Shown here piece by piece: positions 35,936 through 46,959 of a stretch of 64,000 nt of DNA (positions are counted from its first letter, which is position 1; the number at the start of each line of letters is the position of its first letter). The notes under the pieces were generated by a model. The model was not told the DNA's origin, ran no database searches, and saw only the letters and a program-made list of their open reading frames with translations. The stretch is from Glandiceps talaboti (lineage: Eukaryota; Hemichordata; Enteropneusta; Spengelidae), in assembly GCF_964340395.1 (NCBI RefSeq), contig NC_135562.1, positions 23,716,173 to 23,780,172 on the forward strand, written 5' to 3'. The translations under genes were made by a program, and so were the position numbers.

Positions 35936-37025
35936 GAGAATGAAAATTTACTTGACCTCATATTGAGTTTTGACCTTTGATATCTGGAGAATGACCTCTT
36001 ATTGAGTTTTGACCTTTGATATCTGGAGAATGACCTCGTATTGAGTTTTGACCTTTGATATCTGGAAAATGACCTCGTATTGAGTTTTGACCTTTGATAT
36101 CTGGAGAATGACCTCGTATTGAGTTTTGACCTTTGATATCTGGAGAATGACCTTGTATTGAGTTTTGACCTTTGATATCTGGAGAATGACCTCGTATTGA
36201 GTTTTGAACTTTGATATCTGGAGAATGACCTCGTATTGAGTTTTGAACTTTGATATCTGGAGAATGACCTCGTATTGAGTTTAGACCTTTGATATCTGGA
36301 GAATGACCTCGTATTGAGTTTTGAACTTTGATATCTGGAGAATGACCTCGTATTGAGTTTTGAACTTTGATATCTGGAGAATGACCTCGTATTGAGTTTT
36401 GAACTTTGATATCTGGAGAATGACCTCGTATTGAGTTTTGAACTTTGATATCTGGAGAATGAAAATTTACTTGACCTCGTATGGAGTTTTGACCTTTGAT
36501 ATCTGGAGAATGACCTCGTATGGAGTTTTGAACTTTGATATCTGGAGAATGACCTCGTATTGAGTTTTGAACTTTGATATCTGGAGAATGACCTCGTATT
36601 GAGTTTTGAACTTTGATATCTGGAGAATGACCTCGTATTGAGTTTTGAACTTTGATATCTGGAGAATGACCTCGTATTGAGTTTTGAACTTTGATATCTG
36701 GAGAATGACCTCGTATTGAGTTTTGAACTTTGATATCTGGAGAATGACCTCGTATTGAGTGTAGACCTTTGATATCTGGAGAATGACCTCGTATTGAGTT
36801 TAGACCTTTGATATCTGGAGAATGACCTCGTATTGAGTTTAGACCTTTGATATCTGGAGAATGACCTCGTATGGAGTTTTGACCTTTGATATCTGGAGAA
36901 TGACCTCGTATTGAGTTTAGACCTTTGATATCTGGAGAATGACCTCGTATTGAGTTTTGACCTTTGATATCTGGAGAATGACCTCGTATTGAGTTTTGAC
37001 CTTTGATATCTGGAGAATGAAAGTT
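35936..37025 (+). repeat. 39-bp minisatellite (GAGAATGACCTCGTATTGAG)
   Basis: About 28 units with 'gagaatgacctcgtattgag' + 'ttttgacctttgatatctg' and variants gacc/gaac and ttga/ttta. A longer variant with 'gaaaatttacttgacctc' occurs at the left edge and near 36460-36480. Unrelated in sequence to the other 39-bp array. Confidence 0.95.
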
Positions 37026-37104
37026 TAAGGTGACCTCATGTCCTTCATTTGGGTATCTTTGGCGTGGGGCCAGATTTCTTTATGGGAGTCAGAAATGTGT
37101 ATGT

Positions 37105-37712
37105 AATAGGTGAACAATGAATATTCATGACTCCTTAATGCCTGTTACTGTATGAATATTCATGACTCCTTAATGCCTGTTACTGTATGAATATTCATGA
37201 CTCCTTAATGCCTGTTACTGTATGAATATTCATGACTCCTTAATGCCTATTACCATATGAATATTCATGACTCCTTAATGCCTGTTACTGTATGAATATT
37301 CATGACTCCTTAATGCCTATTACCATATGAATATTCATGACTCCTTAATGCCTGTTACTGTATGAATATTCATGACTCCTTAATGCCTATTACCATATGA
37401 ATATTCATGACTCCTTAATGCCTGTTACTGTATGAATATTCATGACTCCTTAATGCCTGTTACTGTATGAATATTCATGACTCCTTGATGCCTATTATCG
37501 TATGAATATTCATGACTCCTTAATGCCTATTACTGTATGAATATTCATGACTCCTTAATGCCTATTACCATATGAATATTCATGACTCCTTAATGCCTAT
37601 TACTGTATGAATATTCATGACTCCTTGATGCTTATTATCGTATGAATATTCATGACTCCTTAATGCCTATTACCATATGAATATTCATGACTCCTTGATG
37701 CCTATTATCGTC
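37105..37712 (+). repeat. 35-bp minisatellite (TGAATATTCATGACTCC)
   Basis: About 17 units of 35 bp, each with the palindrome TGAATATTCA and 'tgactccttaatgcc'. Two unit types, 'tgttactgta' and 'tattaccata', partly alternate. Confidence 0.95.
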
Positions 37713-38529
37713 AGTTAAAAATCGTTGTTCACAAGTTGCATAAAATACAAACTGCTGTATATGTGGTAAGCATTAATTGCCAAATACTGATGTGAGAGGT
37801 ACATTTATTTAATTGTAACAAGAAGTTGTCTCGTATATTTTCAAGAATACTTCATTATATTTTGTAACATTGTTGTGAATTTTTTAACAATCACTTACTG
37901 TTGTGTGAATTATTTGAAAAGAAAATAAAGTACAATTACATATGATCCTTGGTTTAATGCTTTGATTCATTCAAATCACATGACTGGTAGTTGATAGTCA
38001 GTGTGTGTGTGTGTGTGTGTGTGTGTACCAGTAATGATCAAGATGTCAGCTAATTCTCAGATTCTAACAGCAATTTAGCAATACTGCTAATAATGATACA
38101 TGATTTATTAAAACAAAAATGTGACAAAATAAAAATAGTCAAATTGCTTGTGTTCACACGTCAGTAAAAATAAGCATGATGAGAAACAAAATAAGGTTTT
38201 GATCAATAAAACAAGTCTAATAAAATACAAAGTGCAATGATTAAAATCAATGCAATTATGAGGAACAATAAAAGCAGGTACACAAAAACTATTTTAAAAA
38301 ATGAAACAAAATAGAATGTCAATAATAAAATTATACATCCATACACATACATACATACATCCATACACATACATACATACATACACATACATACGTACGT
38401 ACGTACGTACATACATACATACATACATACATACATACATACATACAAAACTTCAACACACTAAATACAAATGTCCCCCCACCAACAATGAAAGCACCAG
38501 AACTCTCCACTAAAATCTAATAATAGAGT
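37713..38529. other. Intergenic sequence with simple repeats
   Basis: A (GT)n run at about 38003-38026 and a (CATA)/(CGTA) tetranucleotide tract at about 38340-38447. The rest is AT-rich. A polyadenylation-like AATAAA (37924) is present, but I cannot tie it to a transcript. Confidence 0.7.
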
Positions 38530-41060
38530 CTGTATGTCATTACAGTCTCTGTCACCTGATGCACCAAACTTTATTCTAAGGGACTTTAATTCCTGCAATC
38601 TCCTATCCATCTAGCTTTTAAACAATGTTTCTTGCCTAACGCATGATTTGAATAAAACTCTTGATCTGTGTTATGGAAATATTCCAGCTGCATATAAATC
38701 CGTGTTACATCCTCTAATTGGCACATCAGACCACAACACCATCCACCTGGAAGTAAAAGTATGGTCACAACACCATCCACCTAGTTCCTGCATACTGACC
38801 CAAAATACAGACCATAGAGTTGTAAAGAAGGAAGTAAAAGTATGGTCATAACACCATCCATCTGGTTCCTGCATACTGACCCAAAATACAGACCATAGAG
38901 TTGTAAAGAAGGAAGTAAAAGTATGGTCATAACACCATCCATCTGGTTCCTGCATACCGACCCAAAATACAGACCATAGAGTTGTAAAGAAGGAAGTAAA
39001 AGTATGGTCATAACACCATCCATCTAGTTCCTGCATACTGACCCAAAATACAGACCATAGAGTTGTAAAGAAGGAAGTAAAAGTATGGTCATAACACCAT
39101 CCACCTGGTTCCTGCATACTGACCCAAAATACAGACCATAGAGTTGTAAAGAAGGAAGTAAAAGTATGGTCACAACACCATCCACCTGGTTCCTGCATAC
39201 TGACCCAAAATACAGACCATAGAGTTGTAAAGAAGGAAGTAAAAGTATGGTCATAACACCATCCACCTGGTTCCTGCATACTGACCCAAAATACAGACCA
39301 TAGAGTTGTAAAGAAGGAAGTAAAAGTATGGTCATAACACCATCCATCTAGTTCCTGCATACTGACCCAAAATACAGACCATAGAGTTGTAAAGAAGGAA
39401 GTAAAAGTATGGTCACAACACCATCCACCTGGTTCCTGCATACTGACCCAAAATACAGACCATAGAGTTGTAAAGAAGGAAGTAAAAGTATGGTCACAAC
39501 ACCTTCCACCTCGTTCCTGCATACTGACCCAAAATACAGACCATAGAGTTGTAAAGAAGGAAGTAAAAGTATGGTCATAACACCATCCACCTGGTTCCTG
39601 CATACTGACCCAAAATACTGACCATAGAGTTGTAAAGAAGGAAGTAAAAGTATGGTCATCAGCAAAGCTGTCTTGAGTGTACAGAATGGGACTTGTTCAT
39701 CAACATTAGAGTTGATGTAAATGAAGCAGTATCTGTTATTTCTGATTACATCACCTTTTGTCAGGACATGATTATACCAAAACGTACTGTGAAAATATTT
39801 CCAAATTATAAGCTCTGGATTTCAAAATCCTTAAAAGCCATTCTTAATCGGAAAAAAAGCAGCTTTTCAATCCAAAGATCGCTTTGAACGAAAGCATATT
39901 CAACGAAAGCTTAGGAAAGAAATTGGGGAAGTCAAGAGGCGATATAAAGATAAAATAGAATTACAGTTTAAATCAGGAAATATGAGTGATGCATGGAAGG
40001 GGCTGAAGACACTGGTAGGTTTATAAAGCCAAGTCAAATAGCGATATTATATCATTGATAGAACACGAAAAAATTGCTAATGAACTGAATCAATTTTATT
40101 GCTGATTCGATAAAATCGATTTTCGAAACGAGCTCCATAATATCAGACCCGATATTCAACAGAGGATTGGGGATAAGGACAATTTTGAGGACACTGAGGA
40201 AAGTGTTAGATCGATTTTTGCAAAAGTAAAAATGAAAAAAAAAACCAGCAGACCTAGATAATATTTGTGGACGAATTTTGAAGGCTTGTGCCGAGCAGCT
40301 TGCTGTTATGTTGTCTTCAGTAAATTGTTTACCTGGTCCTTAAAATTCTATATAATACCACCGATCTGGAAAACAACGATAATGTGCCCTATTGCAAAAA
40401 AATCACAAACCCAGCTGTCCGAATGACTATCGACCAGTAGCATTTACTGCAATCGTAATGAAGTGTTTTGAGCATTACCAGTATTGTCCACAGCTATCTT
40501 AGGAAATACACGGATTCACATCTTGACCCATACCAATTCGCATATAGACGCAATAAAGGTACAGATGATGCCACACTCACCCTTATACATAATGTATATA
40601 GTCATCTTGAAAAGCCAGATTCATTTGTACGTATTTTATTTCTAGACTTTTCTTCCGCTTTTAACACCATCCAACCTCATCTCATGGCTCAACAACTGCT
40701 CAAGTTTGATGTAAATCCTAGACTTATTCTATGGATTACTGATTTTCTAGTGAACCGACCTCAGTCCGTCCATCATCAGTCTTCAGTTTCTGTGTGTCGT
40801 TCTACTTTCACAGGAGCCCACAAGGTACAGTTCTTTCCCCCATTTCTTCACCCTCTACACAAACAACTGCTTTGGTAGCGAATCTACCCTACTTATCAAA
40901 TATTCCGATGATTCTGCTCTCGAAGATTTGTTCAATTCTGACTCTACTTATTTCAGTGAAGTGGCTAGGTTTGCGAATTGGTGCAAATGAAAATTATTTA
41001 GATCTTAACGTTAAAAAGACAAAAGAGATGGTCATAGACTTCAGGAAAAATCCTCTCTAA
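38530..41060 (+). mobile_element. Degenerate LINE (endonuclease and RT), plus strand
   Basis: Remnants run in order over several frames. The endonuclease C-terminus LDLCYGNIPAAYKS is followed by GTSDHNTIHL (38640-38755; the SDHN motif is catalytic in APE-type endonucleases). An 81-bp tandem array interrupts it. The linker follows (IISDYITFCQDMIIP-like near 39740, then KEIGEVKRRYKDKIE and SDAWKGLKTLVG near 39915-40020). RT remnants are QFAYRRNKGTDDA and ILFLDFSSAFNTIQPHL (about 40530-40680), TVLSPI (about 40810) and YLDLNVKKTKEMVIDF (about 41000). Many frameshifts and stops. Motif style is CR1/Rex-like. Confidence 0.85.
38745..39660. repeat. 81-bp tandem array within LINE coding sequence
   Basis: About 11 units of 81 bp (27 codons). 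The unit is the LINE's own sequence just after the endonuclease SDHN motif: 'gtatggtcayaacaccatcc' followed by 'acccaaaatacagaccatag' and 'agttgtaaagaagg'. Many units carry CATAAC instead of CACAAC, a stop in the LINE frame. The minus strand is open through the whole array, by chance. Confidence 0.95.
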
Positions 41061-41076
41061 ATTCCAAGCCTTTTTA

Positions 41077-41421
41077 TTAGCACAACTGAACTGTCAAGGT
41101 TCAGTAGTGCTATAGGCATGGCAAACTTTTTCTATGAGTGAGTGTGATGCGTGTGTATATAAAGAACATTTGTTATGTATATAATTATTTTAACAGTGTA
41201 ACCAGCAATACATTATACTAAGCATGTCAGTCAGGGCCTTGGACCTCGATTAGTTCAGAAAGAACTACTGCCCTTGGTCCTCACCAGAATTTTATTTTAT
41301 CCCTAGACGTTGTATTTTTTCTCTCTCTTTCATTTCTATATATTTATTCAATATCTGTATAAACTGTATACGTTCTGGTGAAATAAATTTCAATTCAATT
41401 CAATTCAATTCAATTCAAAAC

Positions 41422-41472
<51 letters not shown>

Positions 41473-41479
41473 GTGTGTG

Positions 41480-41551
<72 letters not shown>

Positions 41552-41617
41552 CAACTTAAAGTCAAAAACTACTGGACCGATTGCTTTGATATTTGGTGGT
41601 CATGTTACTTCTGGACA
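41077..41617 (+). mobile_element. TAGCAC repeat family, copy C, with nested LINE tail
   Basis: It starts TTATTAGCACAACTGAAC with the hairpin partner GTTCAGTAGTGCT. It is interrupted at about 41125-41420 by a foreign piece that ends in a (TTCAA)n tail. It then resumes with (TCTG)n(TG)n at 41425-41549 and 'actactggaccgattgc'. The nested piece ('gggccttggacctcgattag', 'gtgaaataaatttcaattc') looks like the 3' UTR of another LINE. The family's later paragraphs are missing. Confidence 0.8.
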
Positions 41618-41902
41618 ATTGATGGGGTAGCACATTTCAACATGTCATTAGTTATAGAATCGGGACCTGGTGATTTACCTGTTTTGATTTTCCGAAGGGA
41701 ATTATAAATTTCCTCAGTAGTAATGTCCCTGTCAAGATCAGGGCTATTAATGAAATTTGTATCATATTGTTGTAATGTTGTATTCACCTCACAATCAATA
41801 GTTGAGCTATGGTTTGGAGTGACTGTGTCAATATTGTATGATTTTGAAAAATGATCTGTCCAATCCCCTGGTGAGATAGAAGAGGTCTGGATTTTACTAA
41901 TC
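41618..41902 (-). pseudogene. LINE RT N-terminal fragment, minus strand
   Basis: Reading the minus strand, 41605-41787 encodes DRDITTEEIYNSLRKIKTGK followed by SPGPDSITNDMLK. This is the EI..a+..lK.gKSPG.D.I..e.lk block just upstream of the RT core in non-LTR retrotransposons. The rest of the RT is absent. Together with 43890-44460 it forms one broken minus-strand LINE. Confidence 0.8.
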
Positions 41903-42156
41903 TAGTTCCTATACAGTATCGTTACGATTTACACCGCCACTCACAGTCTAGTTCCTATACAGTATCGTTACGATTTACACCCCTACCCAAAGTCTAGTTC
42001 CTATACAATATATATCGGTACGATTTATACCTTCACTCACAGTCTAGTTCCTATACAGTATCGTTACGATTGTACACCCCTACTCACAGTGTACTTCCTA
42101 TACAGTATTGTTACGATTTACACCTCTTAGTTCCTATACAGTATTGTTACTATTTA
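41903..42156. repeat. 46-bp minisatellite, right-hand part of a LINE gap
   Basis: About five units of 46 bp containing 'tctagttcctatacagtatc' and 'gttacgattta'. ATCGTTACGAT is a perfect palindrome around a central T. The array is split by an inverted-repeat element at 42157 and continues at 43564. Confidence 0.9.
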
Positions 42157-43560
42157 GGGAGTGATCAGTTTTTGCGGCCGGGGTGGGCTGGTGACTTCGT
42201 GTTGTACTTAAAGATAGTGACCCCCCCCCCCTCTGCGATTCATCCACAAAACAATCCACCTCCCCCTCTGACAAATAAAAAAACCACATTGAACCCCCCT
42301 CCGACATCTGTTGACAAGAAACATTCTTCTTGTTCTTGCAAAAGACACTCTAGATTCTCAAAGCACAATACAGCACACTGCATAGTTAATTTTACTTCAC
42401 ATTTACAGTAATTTTAAGTAAATTGCTATCCCAAATCCATTGCTCCACGTGTATTTAGCTCTTTAGACAGGAACCCTATGAGAAGTATGATTGTCTGTTC
42501 ATGGACATGCAAAATATTCATGGTTTAGTAACCAAAAGTTCTAGGATATCTCTTAGATTGAGTGAACTATTACCATTATAGATTAATTCAGCTAATTATA
42601 AAGTACAATATTAGAAATGGGGTTAATATAATTGTAAACATAGGGGTTTCAGTAAGTTTCAAAGTAGGGCGAGAACTGGAAAAAAGTATGGGGAGAAGTG
42701 CACGCTATGCGCGTGTGCTCTTGCTATACAAGCATGGGGGCCGGGGCTGGGTTGGGAGGGGTATCCCCTCCCATGGTAAAAACTTTTTAAAAAATGAACA
42801 CCTTTTGGAGGCCATTTAGAGCACCATTCGAAGTAAACACAACTTAGTTCATAAAAGTATCACTAATTTTAGGGTTTCCAAAGTTTAAATCATTTCAAGT
42901 CATATTGACACAGATAATAATAAAAAAAAGATCAAGTAGAAAGTGAGAAAACTTGGGAAAACACGCACAGTGGAGGTCAGTTACCATTAAGAGATACAAA
43001 TTCATTAAATTATTTGAAAGTGTGTCTCTATTGGCTATGTTTGTGTGCAATTCAACATGTTCAGGTCAATGGAGGCACAGATTTTACAATCAGTCCATCC
43101 AGTAAATTTCAAGGTATTTCATTTCTTATGTGTTACGTGTACAGCTACACATGCAAGTATTTATACCACATGATGACACAATGCAACTAATGGCCTGCAA
43201 TATTGAGGTCATTTTTTAATAAAACTGTTGCCTAAAGGAACGCTGAATTTATAAACAATATTGTTCCTTTAAAAGGTGCAATGTTATGACTCCATGTCAC
43301 TATGCTTGGGATGTATCAAGAGGCAAAGAGTTTATGTTATATTTGAACGTATATTTATAGTCATTGGTTATGGTTTATTGTTGTATGGAAATTTAAGTAC
43401 AGCAGGGTGGTTCATGATTTCGTTCAGTTGTTGAAAATAAGGTGACCCCCCTTTATTCACTTTGTAAAAATGATGACATCCCTTCTTTGAATCCCAAATT
43501 GAGATGCCCCCCCCCCACCCTGATTTACCCACCCCCCGGTCGTAAAAACTGATCGCTCCC
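42157..43560. mobile_element. Non-autonomous DNA transposon, TTA target duplication
   Basis: The ends are inverted copies over about 30 bp: left GGGAGTGATCAGTTTTTGCG and right (reverse complement) GGGAGCGATCAGTTTTTACG. They are flanked by TTA on both sides (42154-42156 and 43561-43563). The host minisatellite unit is interrupted exactly there. A 3-bp TTA duplication with GGG-starting ends suggests PIF/Harbinger (inference). C-runs lie just inside both ends. No transposase is present. Confidence 0.85.
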
Positions 43561-43563
43561 TTA

Positions 43564-43892
43564 CACCTCCACTCACAATCTAGCTAGTTCATATACAGTA
43601 TCGTTACGATTTATACCTCAACTCACAGTCTAGTTCCTATACAGTATCGTTACGATTTACACCCCTACTCACAGTCTAGTTCCTATACAATATATATCGG
43701 TACGATTTATACCTTCACTCACAGCCTAGTTCCTATACAGTATCGTTACGATTTATACCTTCACTCACAGTCTAGTTCCTATACAGTATCGTTACGATAC
43801 CCCTACTCACAGTCTAGTTCCTATACAATATACTAAGTATATCGTTACGATTTATACCTTCACTCGCAGTCTAGTGCCTATACAGTATCGTT
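43564..43892. repeat. 46-bp minisatellite, second part
   Basis: About seven units of the same 46-bp repeat as 41903-42156, with 'atacaatatatatcggtacg' variants. It ends where the minus-strand LINE endonuclease fragment begins. Confidence 0.9.
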
Positions 43893-44460
43893 ACCATTGA
43901 TTGACGCTTGTTATCATCAAGTTGAATACATCATATGGTATCTGTGATTCAGGCGTGTCAGTGGTTTCATCCAGTGTATCTAACTGTCCTATTGTTCTTG
44001 CATTCATATCACCCATAATACAAACATTTCCATGGATTGCAAATTGAAGACTCTCTTGAGTGATAACGTCAAAAATATCTTCAACTGAATTTCCACTGTT
44101 GTTGTAATAGGAAGACCCTGTTGGTGGGATGTACACACTGCATAGGTAAAGATCTTTACTCAAACCAAAAAATCCATTGTGCATGTTGATCCACAGTGCT
44201 TCTCATTGGTTACTGTTGATTTTACCACAGACAATTAATTGCTTGTCTGTGATTTTACTGAGCACACTCTTAACATTTGATTTGAATATGATAATTATAC
44301 CCCCAGAGGACTTTTTAGCATTTCTACTCCTCTTTCTATCAAATCTAAAATATAAATAATCATCAGGTGTGTTAATTAATACATATGTTACAAAAAAAAC
44401 ACAACACAACAACAGCGAAACTATTTTGACCAATACAATAGGCATGATAGGTAGCTGCAA
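43890..44460 (-). pseudogene. LINE endonuclease fragment, minus strand
   Basis: The minus strand encodes RNAKKSSGGIIIIFKSNVKS (about 44265-44335), then LYLCSVYIPPTGSSYY (about 44115-44160), and VCIMGDMNARTIGQLD (about 43980-44030). These are APE-type endonuclease blocks of a non-LTR retrotransposon, the last being the GDxNA catalytic region. They are split over two frames. The RT part follows only after the 46-bp array, at 41618-41902. Confidence 0.82.
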
Positions 44461-44700
44461 TAATTGTAGCTTTTTACTTACAATACTTTTTAAAAAATGT
44501 TTTAAATATATTTTATTTTGTGTGACTCAACATTGTACGTTTTAACTTTTACTGTTTGTTTTCTTACGTCGTTTGTAAAGAAAAACAAAGGTTCTAGCGT
44601 AGGACGTACCAGGAGTGACTGAGCGTAACCGCTACGTATGCTGCATCTGCATCTAACCGATAGGTCGCTTGTTCTTGTTGTTTTTTGTTTTTGTTTTAAA
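44396..44700. other. Possible AGCTCC-family relic
   Basis: 'aacagcgaaactattttgacc' near 44411 and 'aaccgataggtcgcttgtt' near 44656 resemble the right-end sequence of the AGCTCC family (14472-14508 and 51444-51480). Too eroded to delimit. Confidence 0.4.
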
Positions 44701-45099
44701 TTTCTTAATGTGTACTTTAAATTTCTTTCATTTTACTTACTTTCTACTTATTTTGCCTTTGTAACCTTTAGTAATCCCTGGGAATTATTATGTGTTCGAA
44801 TAGATTATTGTGACATTTGTCAGAAGTGTATTTTAAAACGGCTATTATTCGTGCGATTTGCGATGTCTCTTTTACATAATAGACTCCGCCCATATTATGA
44901 TGTCACCCATCAAACGCACTAGGACCCCCCGCGACCTGGTGACATGTGATCCATGGTGCATGCCAAAGTCATGCGTACGCTGAAAACAAAGGTCACTTGC
45001 TTATATTGCAGAATATTGAATAAATTAGGCCGATCTAATCATAAAACTAGTCTTTCTTTCTATTTCTGACATTTAATTAGTTTAAAAACGAAGAAATAA

Positions 45100-45308
45100 A
45101 TTTTGAGCTACCTGGCCGAGGTATGACGTCACAGTCACGTGACTTCCCTGGTTACGCTGTGCTGTTGATACAGTGTAGAGTAGGGAGCCGCGTTCCAAAT
45201 ACGTGGTACAAAACAGCAGCGGATCAGCACCTAGGACTACCCTATCCTTTTGTTACCTGTAACACCGTTTCGTTATTTTGTTTTGTTTGTAACGTGTTAT
45301 AATTCAAG
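45100..45308 (+). promoter_or_regulatory. ERICH3: Putative ERICH3 promoter and 5' UTR
   Basis: The 200 bases before the first coding exon are less AT-rich than the surroundings. They contain a full cAMP-response element, TGACGTCA (45124-45131), and a palindromic E-box, GTCACGTGAC (45134-45143), almost adjacent. No TATA box is evident close to the ATG. Assignment as promoter rests on position and these sites only. Confidence 0.5.
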
Positions 45309-45328
45309 ATGTCACACGTCGATGTTGG
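45309..45328 (+). CDS. ERICH3: ERICH3-like protein, first coding exon
   Basis: ATG at 45309 opens MSHVDVG and runs straight into a consensus GTAAGT donor at 45329. The exon ends after two bases of a codon (phase 2). Joined to the exon at 59250 it gives MSHVDVGPLASYNSLTDQHL, which mirrors the start of vertebrate ERICH3 (MSH..., then a YNSL.D.HL block) in sequence and in the small size of the leading peptide. ERICH3 is a glutamate-rich protein associated with cilia in vertebrates. The exon is tiny, so the call depends on phase and homology. Confidence 0.8.
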
Positions 45329-46123
45329 GTAAGTTTAGTTTGTGTTGTGTGAAGGAAGCCCCCGATCACTGTTTACGTCCTGAAACTTTGATGTCGCATG
45401 TCGGCCTGTCTGATGATGGCCATGGCCACGGCTGCTCTCTTGTCATTCCCATCGCATCGCTTCATATGAAAGCGATTTGATAAAGTAAATGATGACACAA
45501 GATTGTACAACATCGTCACGTCAATAATCAACCAATGTAAAATGTCAACTATAAAACTTGGACATCTTGCATTGCGTTGAGAATGGAAACCTGACTTTCC
45601 TTTGGACTAATGTCATTCAGTAAAGAATTAAGACGCCATTAATTAACAGTATCACGTGTACAAATATAAATTAATAACGTATATTTTGTATACATACTAT
45701 ATTTTCAATTTCACAGAAGATAATGTAGATTATGTCAGATCATAGACCCCCCACCCTCGATACTAGTGGGTGGAGGGTCTATGGTCAGGTACATCGGTTA
45801 ATCTGTATGTCGGTTAACTGTTTACCTTTCTCGTTATTTTAACCCTACCTACCTTTATGCATGGACATGTCATTGTCACACTGTAGTGTGACAGTAGTAC
45901 AGGTAGTCAGACATTTAATAAACGCTACATTCAATTCAACCTTTATTACGCTACACACACTACCAGAGAGTTAAAGTTAAGGCTGACATGTAAACAACCG
46001 CATTGCAGTTATCAGAGAGGTGCATGATACTACGCTCAACAGTATAACGCGGAAGTGATTTTATTTTAACATGAAAAAGCATTTTTAGACATTCAAAAAT
46101 GAATTCATAGTCGCAGGTGACGT
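45329..46123 (+). other. ERICH3: ERICH3 intron 1, first part
   Basis: Mostly unique. It contains a hairpin at 45741-45783 with 16-bp arms (CATAGACCCCCCACCC pairing with GGGTGGAGGGTCTATG, one mismatch) around an 11-base loop. No small-RNA function can be inferred. Confidence 0.6.
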
Positions 46124-46242
46124 ATAAGTATGTTATTTGCCAAATACTGTTCCACATCTTGCTGCTCGAGGTAATTTTTCTGAAAAAAATACCTCTCGCA
46201 GCAAGATATGGAACGGTATTTGGCAAATAACATATACTTATT
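46124..46242. repeat. 119-bp inverted repeat (hairpin)
   Basis: The arms contain TTATTTGCCAAATAC / GTATTTGGCAAATAA, TTCCA.ATCTTGCTGC / GCAGCAAGAT.TGGAA and GAGGTA / TACCTC around a short T/A-rich centre at about 46172-46190. Few mismatches, plus a 2-base insertion at the outer right arm. Confidence 0.9.
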
Positions 46243-46570
46243 ACATATGTACCAGAGACTACTTGCACTGGTGTGCTCACTTACTAGTGGTATTTTCACC
46301 ACAGTGCAATACATATGTACCAGAGATTACTTGCACTGGTGTGCTCGCTTAGTGGTATTTGCACTGCAGTGCAATACATATGTACCAGAAACTACTTGCA
46401 CTGGTGTGCTCGCTTAGTGGTATTTGCACTGCAGTGCAATACATATGTACCAGAGACTACTTGCACTGGTGGGCTCGTTTAGTGGTATTTGCACTGCAGT
46501 GCAATACATATGTACCAGAAACTACTTGCACTGGTGTGCTCACTTACTGGTATTTGCACTATTGAAAACA
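46243..46570 (+). repeat. 65-bp tandem repeat with inner palindrome
   Basis: About five units containing 'acatatgtaccaga', 'ctacttgcactggtg' and the perfect palindrome TTGCACTGCAGTGCAA, adjoining the large hairpin on its left. Confidence 0.9.
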
Positions 46571-46702
46571 TTATTGCATTCCTACATGCAAATGAGGAGT
46601 CAGAGGACATAATTCCTGTGCATACAAAATCATGTGATTGTGCTGTATGATTTTGATGATTTTTATGGAAATTTGCCATTTCAGATAAACATATGTAATA
46701 AT

Positions 46703-46905
46703 AACAAAACCCCATACCACGTAAGTTCCAGTGTGGGTACTCAGGGGTATTTGCACGAGTTCCTGCTTGCAATATTTTCTGCTGCACTTTCACTCGCTAC
46801 ACTCATGAAAGTATGGCACAGAGAACACTGCAAGTACTTGCGCAAATACCCTGATTACATCAGTCGTCACACTTGCACTCACGTGTCATGGGGTTCTGTT
46901 AGATA
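46703..46905. repeat. Inverted repeat of about 200 bp
   Basis: The left arm has ACAAAACCCCATACCACGTA and GGGGTATTTGC. The right arm, near 46838-46900, reverse-complements to a similar ACAGAACCCCATGACACGTG and GGGTATTTGC. The arms are imperfect. A (TA)n run follows at 46911-46958. Confidence 0.75.
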
Positions 46906-46909
46906 CACT

Positions 46910-46958
<49 letters not shown>

Positions 46959-46959
<1 letters not shown>

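Noticed and set aside
38671-39603. 310-codon minus-strand frame with 27-residue repeats
   Set aside because: It is the antisense of a tandem expansion of LINE coding sequence and has no independent support.
45741-45783. MicroRNA precursor
   Set aside because: The 16-bp arms are too short for a typical animal precursor and nothing indicates processing.
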